A DNA stretch of 64,000 bases from Chryseobacterium vrystaatense (GTDB lineage Bacteria; Bacteroidota; Bacteroidia; Flavobacteriales; Weeksellaceae): assembly GCF_000737765.1 (NCBI RefSeq), contig NZ_JPRI01000012.1, forward strand, positions 62,001 to 126,000, read 5' to 3'. Under the pieces are notes generated by a model. It saw only the letters and a program-made list of their open reading frames with translations, did no database searches and was not told the DNA's origin. Below, in pieces: positions 1 to 9,852 of the stretch; position 1 is the stretch's first letter; each line of letters opens with the position of its first letter. The position numbers and the translations under genes are program-made.

Positions 1-1365
1 TTAGCTAAAAGCCATGGAGCTGAGACAGGAAATCATGACCATGTAGCCTCAGCCAATGGTCTTCTGGCAGAAATAGCTTTACAGAACGGTGATCAGGAAG
101 CAGCGAAAAGGTATCTGTTGACCGCACTTGCAGAATCAGAATATGACAAAGTGGCTGATCCGAATATCAAGCTATCCATTTTTGAAAATCTTTCTCAGTT
201 ATTTCAGAATGAAAATAATTTTAAAGAGGCTATATTTTACCAAAAGGCTTATTTAGAAACTTTTAAACAAATTTACGATCAAAAAAACACCGCCTTAGGT
301 AAAAAACTGGAGGTTCAATATGAAAGGGAGAAGCAAAAGCAGCAATTGCTCAGGTTGCAGTTAGCATCCGAGAAGCAGGAACAACGGCTGAAGGAAATGA
401 GCTGGCAAAGTCTTCAGCAAGTTCAGAAACTGGAGAATCTTGAATTGCTGAAAGAGAATCAGTTTAGAAAACTGGAACTAACAGAAATAGAAAACAGTAA
501 AAAGGCACAGGAACTTCGTTTGTCACAACTGGAATCTTTTAATAGAAAACGGGAAATAGATCTCTATAAAGACCGGATGGATTATAAGGAGAAAATCAAT
601 ACATTTTATGTCGGGTTGACGGCCTCTGTTTCTTTACTGCTGATCTTATTGCTGTATGCCTATTTTCAGAGAGCAAAAGGCATCAAACAAAAAGAGAAAC
701 TCCATCTTCTTGAAATGGAAAAGGTCAAACAGGACTCAAAGATATCCAACCTTACGGTGATGCTGGAGGGTCAGGAACAGGAGCGCGGAAGAATAGCCCG
801 GGATCTTCATGATGGCCTTGGAAGTTTGCTTTCCGGAACCAAGATGAATCTGTTTTTATTAAAGGATACCTCTAATGATCAGCATCAGCCGCAAATAGAG
901 CGGTCAATGGAGCAGATCGATATAGCAGTGGACGAACTTCGCCGTGTTGCGCACAATCTTATGCCGGATCTACTGCTGAATTATGGTCTTCAGGAAACAT
1001 TGATGGAATACGTTTCCCGGATGACGACTCCTGAACTGGATGTTGATGTTCAGTTTTTACATTATTCAAATCAGCTTCCACTGGAGAGTCAGCTGCTTGT
1101 GTACAGGATTGTTCAGGAACTCGTCAATAATGCCGTGAAACATGCCGGTGCAGAACAGATCATTATCCAGTTCATTGAAAATGAATCCGATTATGCCATT
1201 ATCGTTGAGGATGACGGAAAAGGATTTGATACAACCCTTCTGAATAATTCCCATTCTGCAGGGTTTCATAATATCCGATCACGTGTTGAGTTTCTGAAAG
1301 GTGCCATGCACATAGAATCCCAGATCAATATAGGAACCAGTATTGAAATCAAATTTCCCAAATAA
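1..1365 (+). CDS. Sensor histidine kinase with N-terminal TPR region (5' end cut by the window)
   Basis: The frame is open from base 1 with no stop, so the start lies outside the window. The visible part begins with TPR-like helices, followed by a long Gln/Glu/Lys-rich coiled coil. One membrane segment follows (encoded near 605-670), then a HisKA_3 dimerisation region with the phospho-acceptor His in RDLHDGLGSLLSG (about 809-835). Next comes a HATPase_c domain with the N box NNAVKHAG and a DDGKGF glycine box. This is the NarL/DegS-type kinase architecture usual in Flavobacteriia. The response regulator gene starts 8 bp downstream, so the two form an operon. The signal sensed cannot be told from the sequence. 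Confidence 0.93.
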   Translation, partial: LAKSHGAETGNHDHVASANGLLAEIALQNGDQEAAKRYLLTALAESEYDKVADPNIKLSIFENLSQLFQNENNFKEAIFYQKAYLETFKQIYDQKNTALGKKLEVQYEREKQKQQLLRLQLASEKQEQRLKEMSWQSLQQVQKLENLELLKENQFRKLELTEIENSKKAQELRLSQLESFNRKREIDLYKDRMDYKEKINTFYVGLTASVSLLLILLLYAYFQRAKGIKQKEKLHLLEMEKVKQDSKISNLTVMLEGQEQERGRIARDLHDGLGSLLSGTKMNLFLLKDTSNDQHQPQIERSMEQIDIAVDELRRVAHNLMPDLLLNYGLQETLMEYVSRMTTPELDVDVQFLHYSNQLPLESQLLVYRIVQELVNNAVKHAGAEQIIIQFIENESDYAIIVEDDGKGFDTTLLNNSHSAGFHNIRSRVEFLKGAMHIESQINIGTSIEIKFPK

Positions 1366-1372
1366 ATAAATT

Positions 1373-2002
1373 ATGATTAAAATCGCTATAACCGATGATC
1401 ACCCATTATTACTTGAAGGATTAAAGAACATCCTTTCCCAACAGGAAAATTTTTCCGTTGTCGGATGCTATTCTTCATCAAGTGAACTTTTTACAGGATT
1501 AGAAAACCAGATTATAGATGTTTTATTACTGGATATCAATCTTTCGGATGGTAACAGTATAGATTTTATTAAACCTATCCTAAAAAAATACCCGGCTACT
1601 CAAATTCTTATTTTGAGTGTTCACAATGAGTTTGCAGTCATCAACAGTACACTGGAAGAAGGGGCTATGGGATATATCCAGAAAAATGCTTTGGTCACAG
1701 AAATCATTTTAGGAATCCAGACGATCCTTAAAGGAGAGAAGTTCCTATGCAATCAGACAAAAAGGATTGTAGAAATGAAAACGAATTCCGGATTAAATGC
1801 TGTTCCCAAACTTACCCGCAGGGAAAAGGAAATTTTACTGGAAGCATCTTTAGGCCTTACCACCATTCAGATAGCAGATAAGCTGTTCATAAGCCCGCAT
1901 ACCGTAGAAAGTCACCGCAAAAATCTGATCGTCAAATTCAAAACCACCAACTTAAGTACTGCCATAAAATTAGCCATGGAATATGGATTAGTCCGCCCAT
2001 AA
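1373..2002 (+). CDS. NarL/FixJ-family response regulator
   Basis: The protein has 209 residues. The receiver domain starts with the acidic pair in ITDDHP, carries the phospho-acceptor Asp in LLLDINLSDG (about residue 53) and the conserved Lys in GYIQKNA. A C-terminal LuxR-type helix-turn-helix (about 145-205) begins LTRREKEIL and contains the recognition segment ISPHTVESHRKN. It starts 8 bp after the kinase stop, so it is the cognate regulator. By family, phosphorylation by the kinase leads to DNA binding. Its targets are unknown; the two unknown genes immediately downstream are candidates by position only. Confidence 0.95.
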   Translation: MIKIAITDDHPLLLEGLKNILSQQENFSVVGCYSSSSELFTGLENQIIDVLLLDINLSDGNSIDFIKPILKKYPATQILILSVHNEFAVINSTLEEGAMGYIQKNALVTEIILGIQTILKGEKFLCNQTKRIVEMKTNSGLNAVPKLTRREKEILLEASLGLTTIQIADKLFISPHTVESHRKNLIVKFKTTNLSTAIKLAMEYGLVRP

Positions 2003-2046
2003 TGAGGTGATCACCTGATTAATAACAGCAATCAAAATAAAAAAAC

Positions 2047-2631
2047 ATGAAACTATCTTATCTAGGAGCAGGTACGCTCTGTGCTGCCCTCACGTTCGCA
2101 GGTTTTCCAACTGTTTTGGCCCGTCAGCACTCATCATTTACTGTTGAAAGAATAAAAAACAATTCCGATTCATTGAAAATTGAAAGCTTAGCCAAAGAGC
2201 TGAAAAAATTGAAACCACTCAGCGCTGACGAATTTAAAGGTAAATTTAAAAAAGAGATCAATGGTTTTAAACTTACTGAAGTAGATGCTTATGAAGATAA
2301 AAAAACAGGATCATCCGCTATGGCCAATTATGTGAAAGGATCACAAAATATTTATATGATGGTAAAGGATGGTGCAGGACCGGGTTCAAACGAGGTGAAA
2401 CAAAACCTCATAAGCTATCTGGAATTAAAGGAATTTGAAAAACCGGGTGATAAAACCAATATCATAAGCTATAAAGGCTGGATGGTTTACTTCGATCACA
2501 GTATGTTTGAAAATGACGGCATTACAGGGGTACATTATCTGGAGAATAACAGATATTCCATCATTGCATCCGGAAATACTGTTTCTATACCTGAATTAAA
2601 AGATTTTCTGGATCAATTCAGTTTACAGTAG
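2047..2631 (+). CDS. Exported protein of unknown function
   Basis: The protein has 194 residues. Its first 25 or so form a signal peptide-like stretch with a hydrophobic core (YLGAGTLCAALTFAGFPT) and a plausible cleavage site near VLA. The mature part is soluble, Lys-rich and mixed alpha/beta. I recognise no catalytic motif. It lies 44 bp downstream of the response regulator and in the same direction, so it may be read from the same transcript or be a target of the regulator. A function cannot be assigned. Confidence 0.75.
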   Translation: MKLSYLGAGTLCAALTFAGFPTVLARQHSSFTVERIKNNSDSLKIESLAKELKKLKPLSADEFKGKFKKEINGFKLTEVDAYEDKKTGSSAMANYVKGSQNIYMMVKDGAGPGSNEVKQNLISYLELKEFEKPGDKTNIISYKGWMVYFDHSMFENDGITGVHYLENNRYSIIASGNTVSIPELKDFLDQFSLQ

Positions 2632-2658
2632 GCGATCACTAATCACAGCTTAATTAAT

Positions 2659-3426
2659 ATGATAATGATGAACAGTTTAATTAAATTATTCCCCAGCTAC
2701 GAAGACGTTTTTTATGATGATATTGAAAATCATAAAAAATATTTTCTTCCGATCTGTTCTTTCAATTTAAAAATTGCAGATCCAAACAGAGACCAATGGC
2801 TGCACATCATATCGGTGAAAGAGATCTATGATGGACGGGTTGGCGAGGAAAAATCAGCATTCTATACCGAATTTACCCAAGCAGACTCTTTTGGTTTTGA
2901 TGTCATCGACGGAAAGTACAGATTTGATGCAGACTGGAATTTTTTCAGCACCTCAACAGTCATCACTTCTGATCAGTATGGTCAAAAGTTTTCAGATCTT
3001 GACATCGAATACAATATGAACGATGCTATGTATCAGCTCAAAAAAGCATATTATCAAAAGCATAACGCTCTATATGATAAAGACGGAGACAGGCCCGGAC
3101 TTACCGTAGATGATATACGCCGACTGGAAAGATTGCGTCAGCTGACTGTAGAAGATCTGGAAAATGATCCGGAATCTGATTTTTTAAAAGAACGTTTAGA
3201 GGCTAAAGTATTTGGAATTTTTGAAAAACTAAATACTGAGCTAAAGCCCATGGAAGATCTTAATTTCGCAGGTAATAATATTGATCAACCTATGGTAAAC
3301 GGACAATTAATGGATTTTATAGCCAGTGTAGATGGATATGACTGGCAATTAAATGCCGCGGATTACATTCATCTTTTTTATGATGCCTCTGTAGAAAAAG
3401 CAGTCATTTGCTTAGAATACACCTAG
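2659..3426 (+). CDS. Hypothetical cytoplasmic protein (possibly DUF1963-like)
   Basis: The protein has 255 residues with no signal peptide or membrane segment. The start has three nearby Met codons (MIMMNS), and 2659 is taken as the first. The sequence is acidic with a helical middle part (about 110-190). The C-terminus (VDGYDWQLNAADYIHLFYD..., ending CLEYT) faintly recalls the end of YwqG/DUF1963 proteins. That resemblance is weak and is given only as a hint. The gene follows the exported protein by 27 bp and ends just before a strong hairpin, so the kinase, regulator and both unknown genes could form one transcript. Confidence 0.7.
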   Translation: MIMMNSLIKLFPSYEDVFYDDIENHKKYFLPICSFNLKIADPNRDQWLHIISVKEIYDGRVGEEKSAFYTEFTQADSFGFDVIDGKYRFDADWNFFSTSTVITSDQYGQKFSDLDIEYNMNDAMYQLKKAYYQKHNALYDKDGDRPGLTVDDIRRLERLRQLTVEDLENDPESDFLKERLEAKVFGIFEKLNTELKPMEDLNFAGNNIDQPMVNGQLMDFIASVDGYDWQLNAADYIHLFYDASVEKAVICLEYT

Positions 3427-3460
3427 AAGATTTTTTAAAATAACCCCAATAAAGAAAAAA

Positions 3461-3483
3461 TAGCATCATTTAAAATGATGCTA
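3461..3483. terminator. Bidirectional hairpin between convergent genes
   Basis: A near-perfect inverted repeat (TAGCATCATTT / AAATGATGCTA, ten or eleven pairs, minimal loop) lies between the rightward gene ending at 3426 and the leftward gene ending at 3544. The A-rich run just before it gives a U-run in leftward transcripts. Confidence 0.7.
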
Positions 3484-3543
3484 ATGTATATCTGTCCCTT
3501 TTAAAGGATCATTGAATTCTGTAACAAACTAATGTCCAATAGA

Positions 3544-5052
3544 TTATTTTAATTTCGCATTCATTTTTCGGATAAAATCATCCCATTGGCCATTTAAATA
3601 GATTAGTGCTTTCTTTTTTTCACTTTCATTCAGAGAAGAATAGTTAATTGAATTAAAAACCAGTTTTTTAACGGCTTTTAAGTCAAGCTCCCAATACACA
3701 AAAGCTACCCAAAAATCATAACCGAGACCTTCGTATCCGTAAACACTGGGGTCATCACTATTGATGGAACACTGAATGCCATTACTTAGTAAAACCCTTG
3801 CAGGATGATTCCGCAGATCGCTTACATATCCTAAAACCTGATTACTGATAGGACTTACTTCAACCAGTTTATTTTGTTTTCTGATCAATTCCATGGTGTT
3901 TGGAAAATAGATCAGGTTCAATCCATGCCCAATTCTTGGATTGTCTAATGATGAAATATCCAGAATATTTTTATTAAAGACAGAATTACTTTCGCCTGCA
4001 TGAAGAAAAAGAGGCATTTTCACCCCATACTTTTTACTGAGTTGATCCAATTTCATCCAGTCTTCCCGGAAAGAATAAATACTGTTTCCGGCGGCCTCGT
4101 CGGCTACAAGATCAAACCCCGAGATAATATTCGGCAACTCTTTTTTGAGTTCAAAAGCCGTTTCAAGTTGTTTTTCAACACTTTGAGGATCCAGGAATTT
4201 AAAACTTGAATAAATCAATTTCAAACTGAACTCCGGATGATTTTTTTGTACTTCTTTAACCACATCCTGCAAATCAGTGACTGAGGTTTTCAATGGATAT
4301 TTTCCATGCTGAAAATCGTAGAGCTCATCAAAAATAAATCTGATTTCCAGGTGTTGTACTTTATTGTCTGCCAAATCCAGAAAGCCTTTCTTATAATATT
4401 CCTTAAAAAAAGGACGGTAAGGCAGCAGCAAACTGATTCGTTTAAAACGTTTCTCAAATTCAATCCAGTAGTTGGTGTAAGTACATAAATTATCGCGCTT
4501 CAAAATAAGAAGCTCCGCCAGCTGCTTCTCGAAAGAGGGGTCCGAAATAAGCTTTTTATCAAGACTTACAAATCCTTTTGGAACCTTCCCTGCTTCAAAA
4601 AATGCCAGCTGTCCGAAAATAAACTGGTCATGATCAGGCTGATCATAAACATAGCATTCCTTATACTTTCTTGCTGCTGTAATCACCCATTTTACATCTG
4701 TTATCCCGCCACTATGGGTATGCAGCAGACCGCCTTTCGGCATGCTTTGAAAAATCTCAAATAACTGACTGCGTTCTATTAATGGTTTTAATTCATTAAA
4801 GGAACTGTTAAACAAAGGTATTTTCTGTTGCTCTGTGTCGGCAAGGAACTGTTTTCGTATCTGAAATAGCTTTTTATCCAGTGCTGTCTCCGCATCCGAT
4901 AATTTTATGCCGGTATCAAAAGCTAAGGCTTCATTTTCCTGTTTCAATAACGTCCACTTCTGTTCATACGTGGATTGTGCAGCCACTTTATTTTGGAACC
5001 CAAAGAAAGGAAATCCAAAAAGTAATATATATGTAAAATGCTTTGTCTTCAT
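3544..5052 (-). CDS. Secreted adenosine deaminase-like protein (ADGF type)
   Basis: The protein has 502 residues starting with a signal peptide (ILLFGFPFFGF..., cleavage near VAAQ). Metal-dependent deaminase signatures are present in order: HTHSGG near residue 111 (metal-binding His-x-His), HAGES (catalytic His and Glu region), RIGHG and INSDDP (metal and catalytic Asp). Length, secretion and the N-terminal helical extension fit the adenosine deaminase growth-factor branch rather than the shorter cytosolic enzymes. The expected reaction is deamination of adenosine or deoxyadenosine outside the cytoplasm for purine salvage. It has its own promoter region and stands alone. Substrate specificity is inferred. 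Confidence 0.88.
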   Translation of the reverse strand: MKTKHFTYILLFGFPFFGFQNKVAAQSTYEQKWTLLKQENEALAFDTGIKLSDAETALDKKLFQIRKQFLADTEQQKIPLFNSSFNELKPLIERSQLFEIFQSMPKGGLLHTHSGGITDVKWVITAARKYKECYVYDQPDHDQFIFGQLAFFEAGKVPKGFVSLDKKLISDPSFEKQLAELLILKRDNLCTYTNYWIEFEKRFKRISLLLPYRPFFKEYYKKGFLDLADNKVQHLEIRFIFDELYDFQHGKYPLKTSVTDLQDVVKEVQKNHPEFSLKLIYSSFKFLDPQSVEKQLETAFELKKELPNIISGFDLVADEAAGNSIYSFREDWMKLDQLSKKYGVKMPLFLHAGESNSVFNKNILDISSLDNPRIGHGLNLIYFPNTMELIRKQNKLVEVSPISNQVLGYVSDLRNHPARVLLSNGIQCSINSDDPSVYGYEGLGYDFWVAFVYWELDLKAVKKLVFNSINYSSLNESEKKKALIYLNGQWDDFIRKMNAKLK

Positions 5053-5130
5053 ATGATTAAGATTTGCTTCGCATCATTGACTATGCTAAACAATTTTTTG
5101 AAAAAATAAAGGTTCAAATAAAATTACCAT

Positions 5131-5138
5131 CAAAAATA
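5131..5138 (-). promoter_or_regulatory. Candidate -7 element for the adenosine deaminase gene
   Basis: Read on the minus strand this is TATTTTTG, a full match to the Bacteroidetes TAnnTTTG element, about 78 nt before the start codon. No clear -33 TTG was found at the usual spacing, so the assignment is tentative. Confidence 0.35.
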
Positions 5139-5310
5139 TAACATTTTTTTTGAGTATAAGAGTTTCCACTGAGTAGGATTCCGAATAATTAAAAAAGTAA
5201 TCCATTATTACAGGAAGTTTATTAGAAGAAAATTAATTAAGACTTCAGTGTATGATTCAAAATATCCTGAACCTTATATTGAAACCGGTATTATTTACTA
5301 AAACAAAAAA

Positions 5311-5335
5311 AACTTCCCGCTTTGTGAGGGAAGTT
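5311..5335 (-). terminator. Terminator of the esterase gene
   Basis: An eight-pair stem AACTTCCC / GGGAAGTT, followed on the minus strand by a run of T. It lies about 220 bp past the stop of the leftward esterase gene. The rest of 5053-5552 contains the promoter region of the deaminase gene and no convincing ORF. Confidence 0.75.
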
Positions 5336-5552
5336 AAAAGATTTAGGTGTGATGACTGACATCACTAAGATTATCAATTCAAAGGTATGAGATATACATG
5401 CAGCCTTTTATGATTTAGATCATAATAATCAGTATTTATTACCAACGTGACAAAGTCTGTTTTCAATAAAGATCATTAAAATGATTAGCGGTCTGTTTAC
5501 CTATACTCCTGCAAAGCACACTCTTTTACTCTACCGTATTTTTCCACCTATT

Positions 5553-6683
5553 TTATTTAAAAATTTTAGGGGCAAACTGATACAGAGATCTTCTCCAGGT
5601 AAGCCATTCGTGTCGGGTTTCGGGAGATTCGTAAAGAAAATAGGGATACTTGTTTGTTTTTAAAAAATGCGTCAGTTCCTGATTGAACTGTAAAAACCGA
5701 TCATCTTCCTTTTGCCCGATTCCGATAAAGAAGTAAGGCTTTTTCTTAGATGTCAACAGGTTATTAATGGGAAGTTCCTTAAAAGGTTCGGTCGCTGTTC
5801 CTTCATAAATAACCGGGCTGAATACCCCAATGGCCGAAAATAGCTCAGGGTGGCCGGCACCTATAAGCATCGCCTGATAACTTCCCCGGGAAAGTCCCGC
5901 AATAGCTTTTTTATGATTGGTTTTATACTTTTTCTCTACGTAAGGAATCAGTTCTCCGGTAACAATCCTGTCAAGATTTTTGGAGGAAAGAACAGTTCTC
6001 GGATAATCGTCCGGCATTTTTTCCTGCTCAGGATTCAATGCGACTCCATTATCCATCACCACGATCATTTCTTCTGCCTTTTTTTCTGCAAAAAGATTAT
6101 CAAGGATGTTTCGGATGTACCCCTGTTTTACCCATCCCGTGATATCTTCTCCGGTTCCGTGGTAAAGATATAAAACGGGTAACTTTTTAGATCCATAACT
6201 TGGAGGAAGATATACTTTAAAGTTTCTTTGGCCCTGCGTTATTTCAGAATTCAAACTGTCATCAACTATTTTTCCATGTTTTACATTTTTTTCAAAGAAA
6301 AAATCTTCGCCGGAAGGCACTTCCACCCCACTGGTTGGCTGACCATATCCAAAATACAGTTGGGTATTCGGATCATTTCTGCGCTGCCCATCCACCTCAA
6401 ACCAGTAATAATGAAACCCTATTTCCATGGGGGAAGTGGAGATATTCCAGAAGCCATCCTTATCTTTGGAAGCCGACGACTGCACACTTTTCATCCCGTC
6501 ACCTCCATCCAGAATTACAGATTTTGCATCGGGAAAGTAAACACGGAATTCTGCTTTTCTTTCAGTATCTATTTTCGGAAATTCTTTTCCCGGTAAAACA
6601 GTTGAAGAAGGCTTATAAGTCTGGGAAAAAGCAATGGAAGAACATAAAACGAGAATGGAAGATATTTTTTTGGCGTACTGCAT
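5553..6683 (-). CDS. Secreted esterase, enterochelin-esterase/feruloyl-esterase (CE1) type
   Basis: The protein has 376 residues with a signal peptide ending near IAFSQ. Residues of about 25-130 form an Ig-like early-set module similar to the N-terminal domains of glycan-active esterases (FRVYFPDAKSVILDGGDG, and the Trp/Tyr-rich GFHYYWFEVDG). An alpha/beta hydrolase domain follows with the nucleophile Ser in GLSRGSYQA and a late His in ETRHEWLTW. By family it cleaves ester bonds on carbohydrates or siderophores. The early-set module favours a polysaccharide substrate, but the substrate is not shown. It has its own terminator downstream and is probably monocistronic. Confidence 0.85.
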   Translation of the reverse strand: MQYAKKISSILVLCSSIAFSQTYKPSSTVLPGKEFPKIDTERKAEFRVYFPDAKSVILDGGDGMKSVQSSASKDKDGFWNISTSPMEIGFHYYWFEVDGQRRNDPNTQLYFGYGQPTSGVEVPSGEDFFFEKNVKHGKIVDDSLNSEITQGQRNFKVYLPPSYGSKKLPVLYLYHGTGEDITGWVKQGYIRNILDNLFAEKKAEEMIVVMDNGVALNPEQEKMPDDYPRTVLSSKNLDRIVTGELIPYVEKKYKTNHKKAIAGLSRGSYQAMLIGAGHPELFSAIGVFSPVIYEGTATEPFKELPINNLLTSKKKPYFFIGIGQKEDDRFLQFNQELTHFLKTNKYPYFLYESPETRHEWLTWRRSLYQFAPKIFK

Positions 6684-6987
6684 TATTTTAGTTTTAAGAT
6701 ATCATAAAATGGATCGTCTTTCCCGGACGGAAATCCCCATGATCTGTAATATCTGTTATCTTATTTCAATGTAAGAAAAATATTTATTCTTTGCAGTACA
6801 TTTTGTGAAATATCCCCTGTTTATTGCCATAAACCGTTGATAAGCTCATTACTTGTGGAGGTGGAAAATATATACTACTTTTCCATTGCGCTAAGGATAA
6901 GCAAATTACAGACTTTAGCCTGTTTGAAATATTGTTTATTCCAACGTTGCAGATATGATCAACAGGAATAATTTAAATTGATTAGAG

Positions 6988-7446
6988 ATGAGTTTAAAAA
7001 TATGTTTAGCCAAAAAAGTCCTTATCTTTTATTCGGTTCTGGCTCCGTTCATTATGATTGGCTCACTGTACAATCTTATTGACGGACTCATTTTACAGAA
7101 AAGTCCAACCTATCGCATTGGTCTTTTCAGTTTATTCGGATTTGTCATCATGCCCTTTTTACTGATTGTCACGTACATCAAAAACAAATGTGTGATTTCC
7201 GGAGATGGAGTGCAAATTGGCAAAATGATGTATCCCTTTTCTGACTATGATTTCAGTATCAGAGAAAAGGAACTTGCTTTTAAGGACAGACCTCTTACTT
7301 CTTTATTTAAAAAAAGGTATGACGAACTGGTCATCAAAAGAATCAGCAACAATGAAATAATACTGGAAAAGGATTTAGACGTTTTTGAAAGAGACATTGA
7401 AAACATTAAAAATGCGCTGTCTATCAATAAAAACAGATGGAATTAA
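6988..7446 (+). CDS. Small membrane protein of unknown function
   Basis: The protein has 152 residues. Two membrane segments (about 10-32 and 43-63) are followed by a soluble part (KNKCVISGDGVQIGKMMYPFSDY...) resembling the membrane-hairpin plus PH-like fold of many small bacterial proteins. No motif gives a function. It is isolated, pointing rightward between two leftward genes, and converges on the acyltransferase with only 21 bp between stops. The roughly 300 bases before it (6684-6987) show no other gene. Confidence 0.7.
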   Translation: MSLKICLAKKVLIFYSVLAPFIMIGSLYNLIDGLILQKSPTYRIGLFSLFGFVIMPFLLIVTYIKNKCVISGDGVQIGKMMYPFSDYDFSIREKELAFKDRPLTSLFKKRYDELVIKRISNNEIILEKDLDVFERDIENIKNALSINKNRWN

Positions 7447-7467
7447 AATACAACTGCTAAAATACCC

Positions 7468-8607
7468 CTATCCATTTCCAGATCTGCCTTTATTCAAATT
7501 TAAAATTTTGTTTTTAAGTTTTGAAGAAGGATTTTCAATCATCAACCTGTATAGTAAACCTCCGGCAATACATCCTGCCAGACCAATCAGAAGACTGACA
7601 TTGTCTGAAGTTTCAACTCCCAGTTTTTCCAGAGCATACTGAATCATATGGATGATCCCTTTATGTGAAAGATAAATGGCATAAGAAAGACCTGCCAACT
7701 GTGTGGTAATAGTTGATTTTGTTCTGAAAACAAACGAAGATCGGGATATGGCAGACATTAAAATAATTCCATAACTGAATGCCACCCATGTAAATCCATA
7801 AACTGAAGCGCCCTCAGTAACCTGATCATTACAGATCCAGAACGAAATGCCCAGAAGAATGGTTCCAGAAACAAAAAGCTTATTTCCATTTTGATGAACG
7901 AATCTTTTAAACTGCAATGAATATATCATCAGATAGCCAATGATAACTCCAGCTGCCAGACCGTCCAAACGCGTATGCGTGGGGTAATAGATCTTCATGT
8001 ACCATGCCTTCCAAAAGCCGTCGCTGTTCATTACCGGAACAATGGAGTTATTCCATATCATGAATCGGGCTGTTACCGAAAATAAAATAAGGAGAAAAGC
8101 AAAAAGCACTGTATATCTGAACGTTTTTGTTTTCAGCACCAGCAAAAGCAGGAAAGGCAGGAAAAGGTAAAACTGCTCCTCAATACATAAAGACCAGGCA
8201 TGTGAAAACGTCCCGCGGTTCATCACATCGAGTCCGTAATTCTGGGTAAAAGAAATAAATTTCCAAAAGGAAGACAGCGATTCCCGCTCCCTGAAAAAAG
8301 GAAAAGTAAAATATAGAAAAAGAGTGAAAAAATACGGCGGAATGATCCTGAAGAAACGTTTGGTAAAAAATGTTTTTAAGCTGATACTTCCTGCCTTTTC
8401 AATTTCTTTAAATAATTGAGAGGATATCAAAAACCCACTCAGTACAAAAAACAGATCTACCCCCGTCCAGCCGAACCTCCCAATGGCATCAATCCAGGCC
8501 GGATGTTTAAAGGCGCGGTAGTGGTACATTAAAACCAGTAAAATGGCAAGAGCACGTAAATGGTCGAGTCCGTAAAGTTTCCCGGTAGAATGATGGTCTG
8601 CAGGCAT
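7468..8607 (-). CDS. Acyltransferase family 3 (OafA/YrhL-like) membrane protein
   Basis: The protein is about 379 residues from the ATG at 8605-8607; an in-frame TTG five codons earlier is less likely. It has about ten membrane segments and the family signature: a first-helix His region (LDHLRALAILLVLMYHYRAF), the Arg-rich loop TKRFFRIIPPYFF and SLCIEEQFYLFLP. Such integral membrane enzymes O-acylate sugars of envelope glycans. No glycan cluster is adjacent, so the acceptor is unknown. A second paralogue lies at 39705-40778. Confidence 0.9.
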   Translation of the reverse strand: MPADHHSTGKLYGLDHLRALAILLVLMYHYRAFKHPAWIDAIGRFGWTGVDLFFVLSGFLISSQLFKEIEKAGSISLKTFFTKRFFRIIPPYFFTLFLYFTFPFFRERESLSSFWKFISFTQNYGLDVMNRGTFSHAWSLCIEEQFYLFLPFLLLLVLKTKTFRYTVLFAFLLILFSVTARFMIWNNSIVPVMNSDGFWKAWYMKIYYPTHTRLDGLAAGVIIGYLMIYSLQFKRFVHQNGNKLFVSGTILLGISFWICNDQVTEGASVYGFTWVAFSYGIILMSAISRSSFVFRTKSTITTQLAGLSYAIYLSHKGIIHMIQYALEKLGVETSDNVSLLIGLAGCIAGGLLYRLMIENPSSKLKNKILNLNKGRSGNG

Positions 8608-8779
8608 TATTTTTTTCTGCAAAAATGGTAATCCGTGCTGATGTTTCCGATGGGTGATGGCGGAAAGCTATGATCCTGATGCGAACATTATCATCTGTTA
8701 TCTGAACTGCAATTTCTGTTTTCTGCAACCCTTTCACTTCATTTTATCAAAATAGCGGAAGGTATAACAAAGGATTTTC

Positions 8780-8787
8780 TATTTTTG
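8780..8787 (+). promoter_or_regulatory. Candidate -7 element for the LytS-type kinase gene
   Basis: TATTTTTG matches TAnnTTTG exactly. Its last base is only 6 nt before the ATG at 8794, so the transcript would be leaderless or nearly so. An alternative in-frame TTG at 8785 lies inside this element, which favours the ATG as the start. Confidence 0.45.
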
Positions 8788-8793
8788 AAGGCT

Positions 8794-9852
8794 ATGAAAT
8801 TAAGATTTGAAAATAATTTGAAGCGGAATATCCTTTTTCAGCTGTTCTTTTGGACCGCTTTATTTTTATTCGGAACTGCCAGAAATTACGGAGCACACGA
8901 TGACGGAGTTCCTGCAGACGTTATGATTTATAATTTCTGCCATTGGCTGTTTCAGATCGCCGGAGCCAATTTCATCTATTATGTGCTGATCCGGAAGTTT
9001 TTTGACCGCAGGAAATATGTCCTGTTTTCATTTTATCTTATCCTAAGTTTATATTTTATTTCTTTAGCCAACCGCATATTCATCATCTATTGTGCTGAAC
9101 CTTTTTTCGTCAACGAACCGCAGGACAGCCTGTTCAGCATATTTACAGACATCGGTTATCTTTTGACGTGTTATACTTTTCCGATTATCAGCGGGGCCTT
9201 TATTTTTATCTCTGTGATGTTTGTGATCCGGTATAAAGATGAAAAAGAAAACACCATACAACTGCAGAAGGAAAAAGCAGAACTGGAACTGAGGTCCCTG
9301 AAATCCCAGTTGAATCCCCATTTTCTGTTCAATACCCTGAACAATATCTATTCTCTTTCGATCAGTCATTCGGACAAAACATCGGAATCCATCAGCCGGC
9401 TTTCGGATATTTTAGATTACCTATTATACAAAGGCAGCCAAAATGAGGTTCCTGTATCTGAGGAACTTGCCGTGATTGATCATTATATCGCCCTGGAAAG
9501 TCTCCGGTACAGCGAAGGAAGACTCACGGTAAGCAGAACTGCTGATTTTTCTTCTGCAGCGACTATTCCTCCCCTTCTTTATCTTACACTGGTTGAAAAC
9601 GCCTTTAAACATGGTGCAGGCAAAACCAGTGATCATACAGACCTAAAGATTGACATTTCTTCTGACGAACAGTATTCAATTTTCAGGATCGAAAACACTT
9701 TCGTAAGCAATGAGGAAAATAATTCTGAAGGAATCGGACTTAAAAATATTGAGAGACAGCTCAAGCTTCGTTATCATGATGATTTTATGCTCAGAGTTTC
9801 AAAAGAAAATAATATTTTTAAAGTAGAAATAAAAACACCAGCAGTCTTATGA
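8794..9852 (+). CDS. LytS/YehU-type sensor histidine kinase
   Basis: The protein is about 352 residues from the ATG at 8794. Four membrane segments fill the first 140 or so residues. A short coiled linker follows, then the His_kinase domain with the phospho-acceptor His in SQLNPHFLFNTLNNIYSLS. The ATPase domain has the N box LVENAFKHG and the glycine box EGIGLKNIERQL. It overlaps the next gene by four bases (ATGA), so the pair is translationally coupled. By family it signals to the adjacent LytTR regulator. The stimulus is unknown. Confidence 0.93.
   Translation: MKLRFENNLKRNILFQLFFWTALFLFGTARNYGAHDDGVPADVMIYNFCHWLFQIAGANFIYYVLIRKFFDRRKYVLFSFYLILSLYFISLANRIFIIYCAEPFFVNEPQDSLFSIFTDIGYLLTCYTFPIISGAFIFISVMFVIRYKDEKENTIQLQKEKAELELRSLKSQLNPHFLFNTLNNIYSLSISHSDKTSESISRLSDILDYLLYKGSQNEVPVSEELAVIDHYIALESLRYSEGRLTVSRTADFSSAATIPPLLYLTLVENAFKHGAGKTSDHTDLKIDISSDEQYSIFRIENTFVSNEENNSEGIGLKNIERQLKLRYHDDFMLRVSKENNIFKVEIKTPAVL

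Noticed and set aside
5481..5663. A 60-codon plus-strand ORF overlapping the 3' end of the esterase gene
   Set aside because: No recognisable domain, no promoter, and it overlaps a real gene on the other strand.
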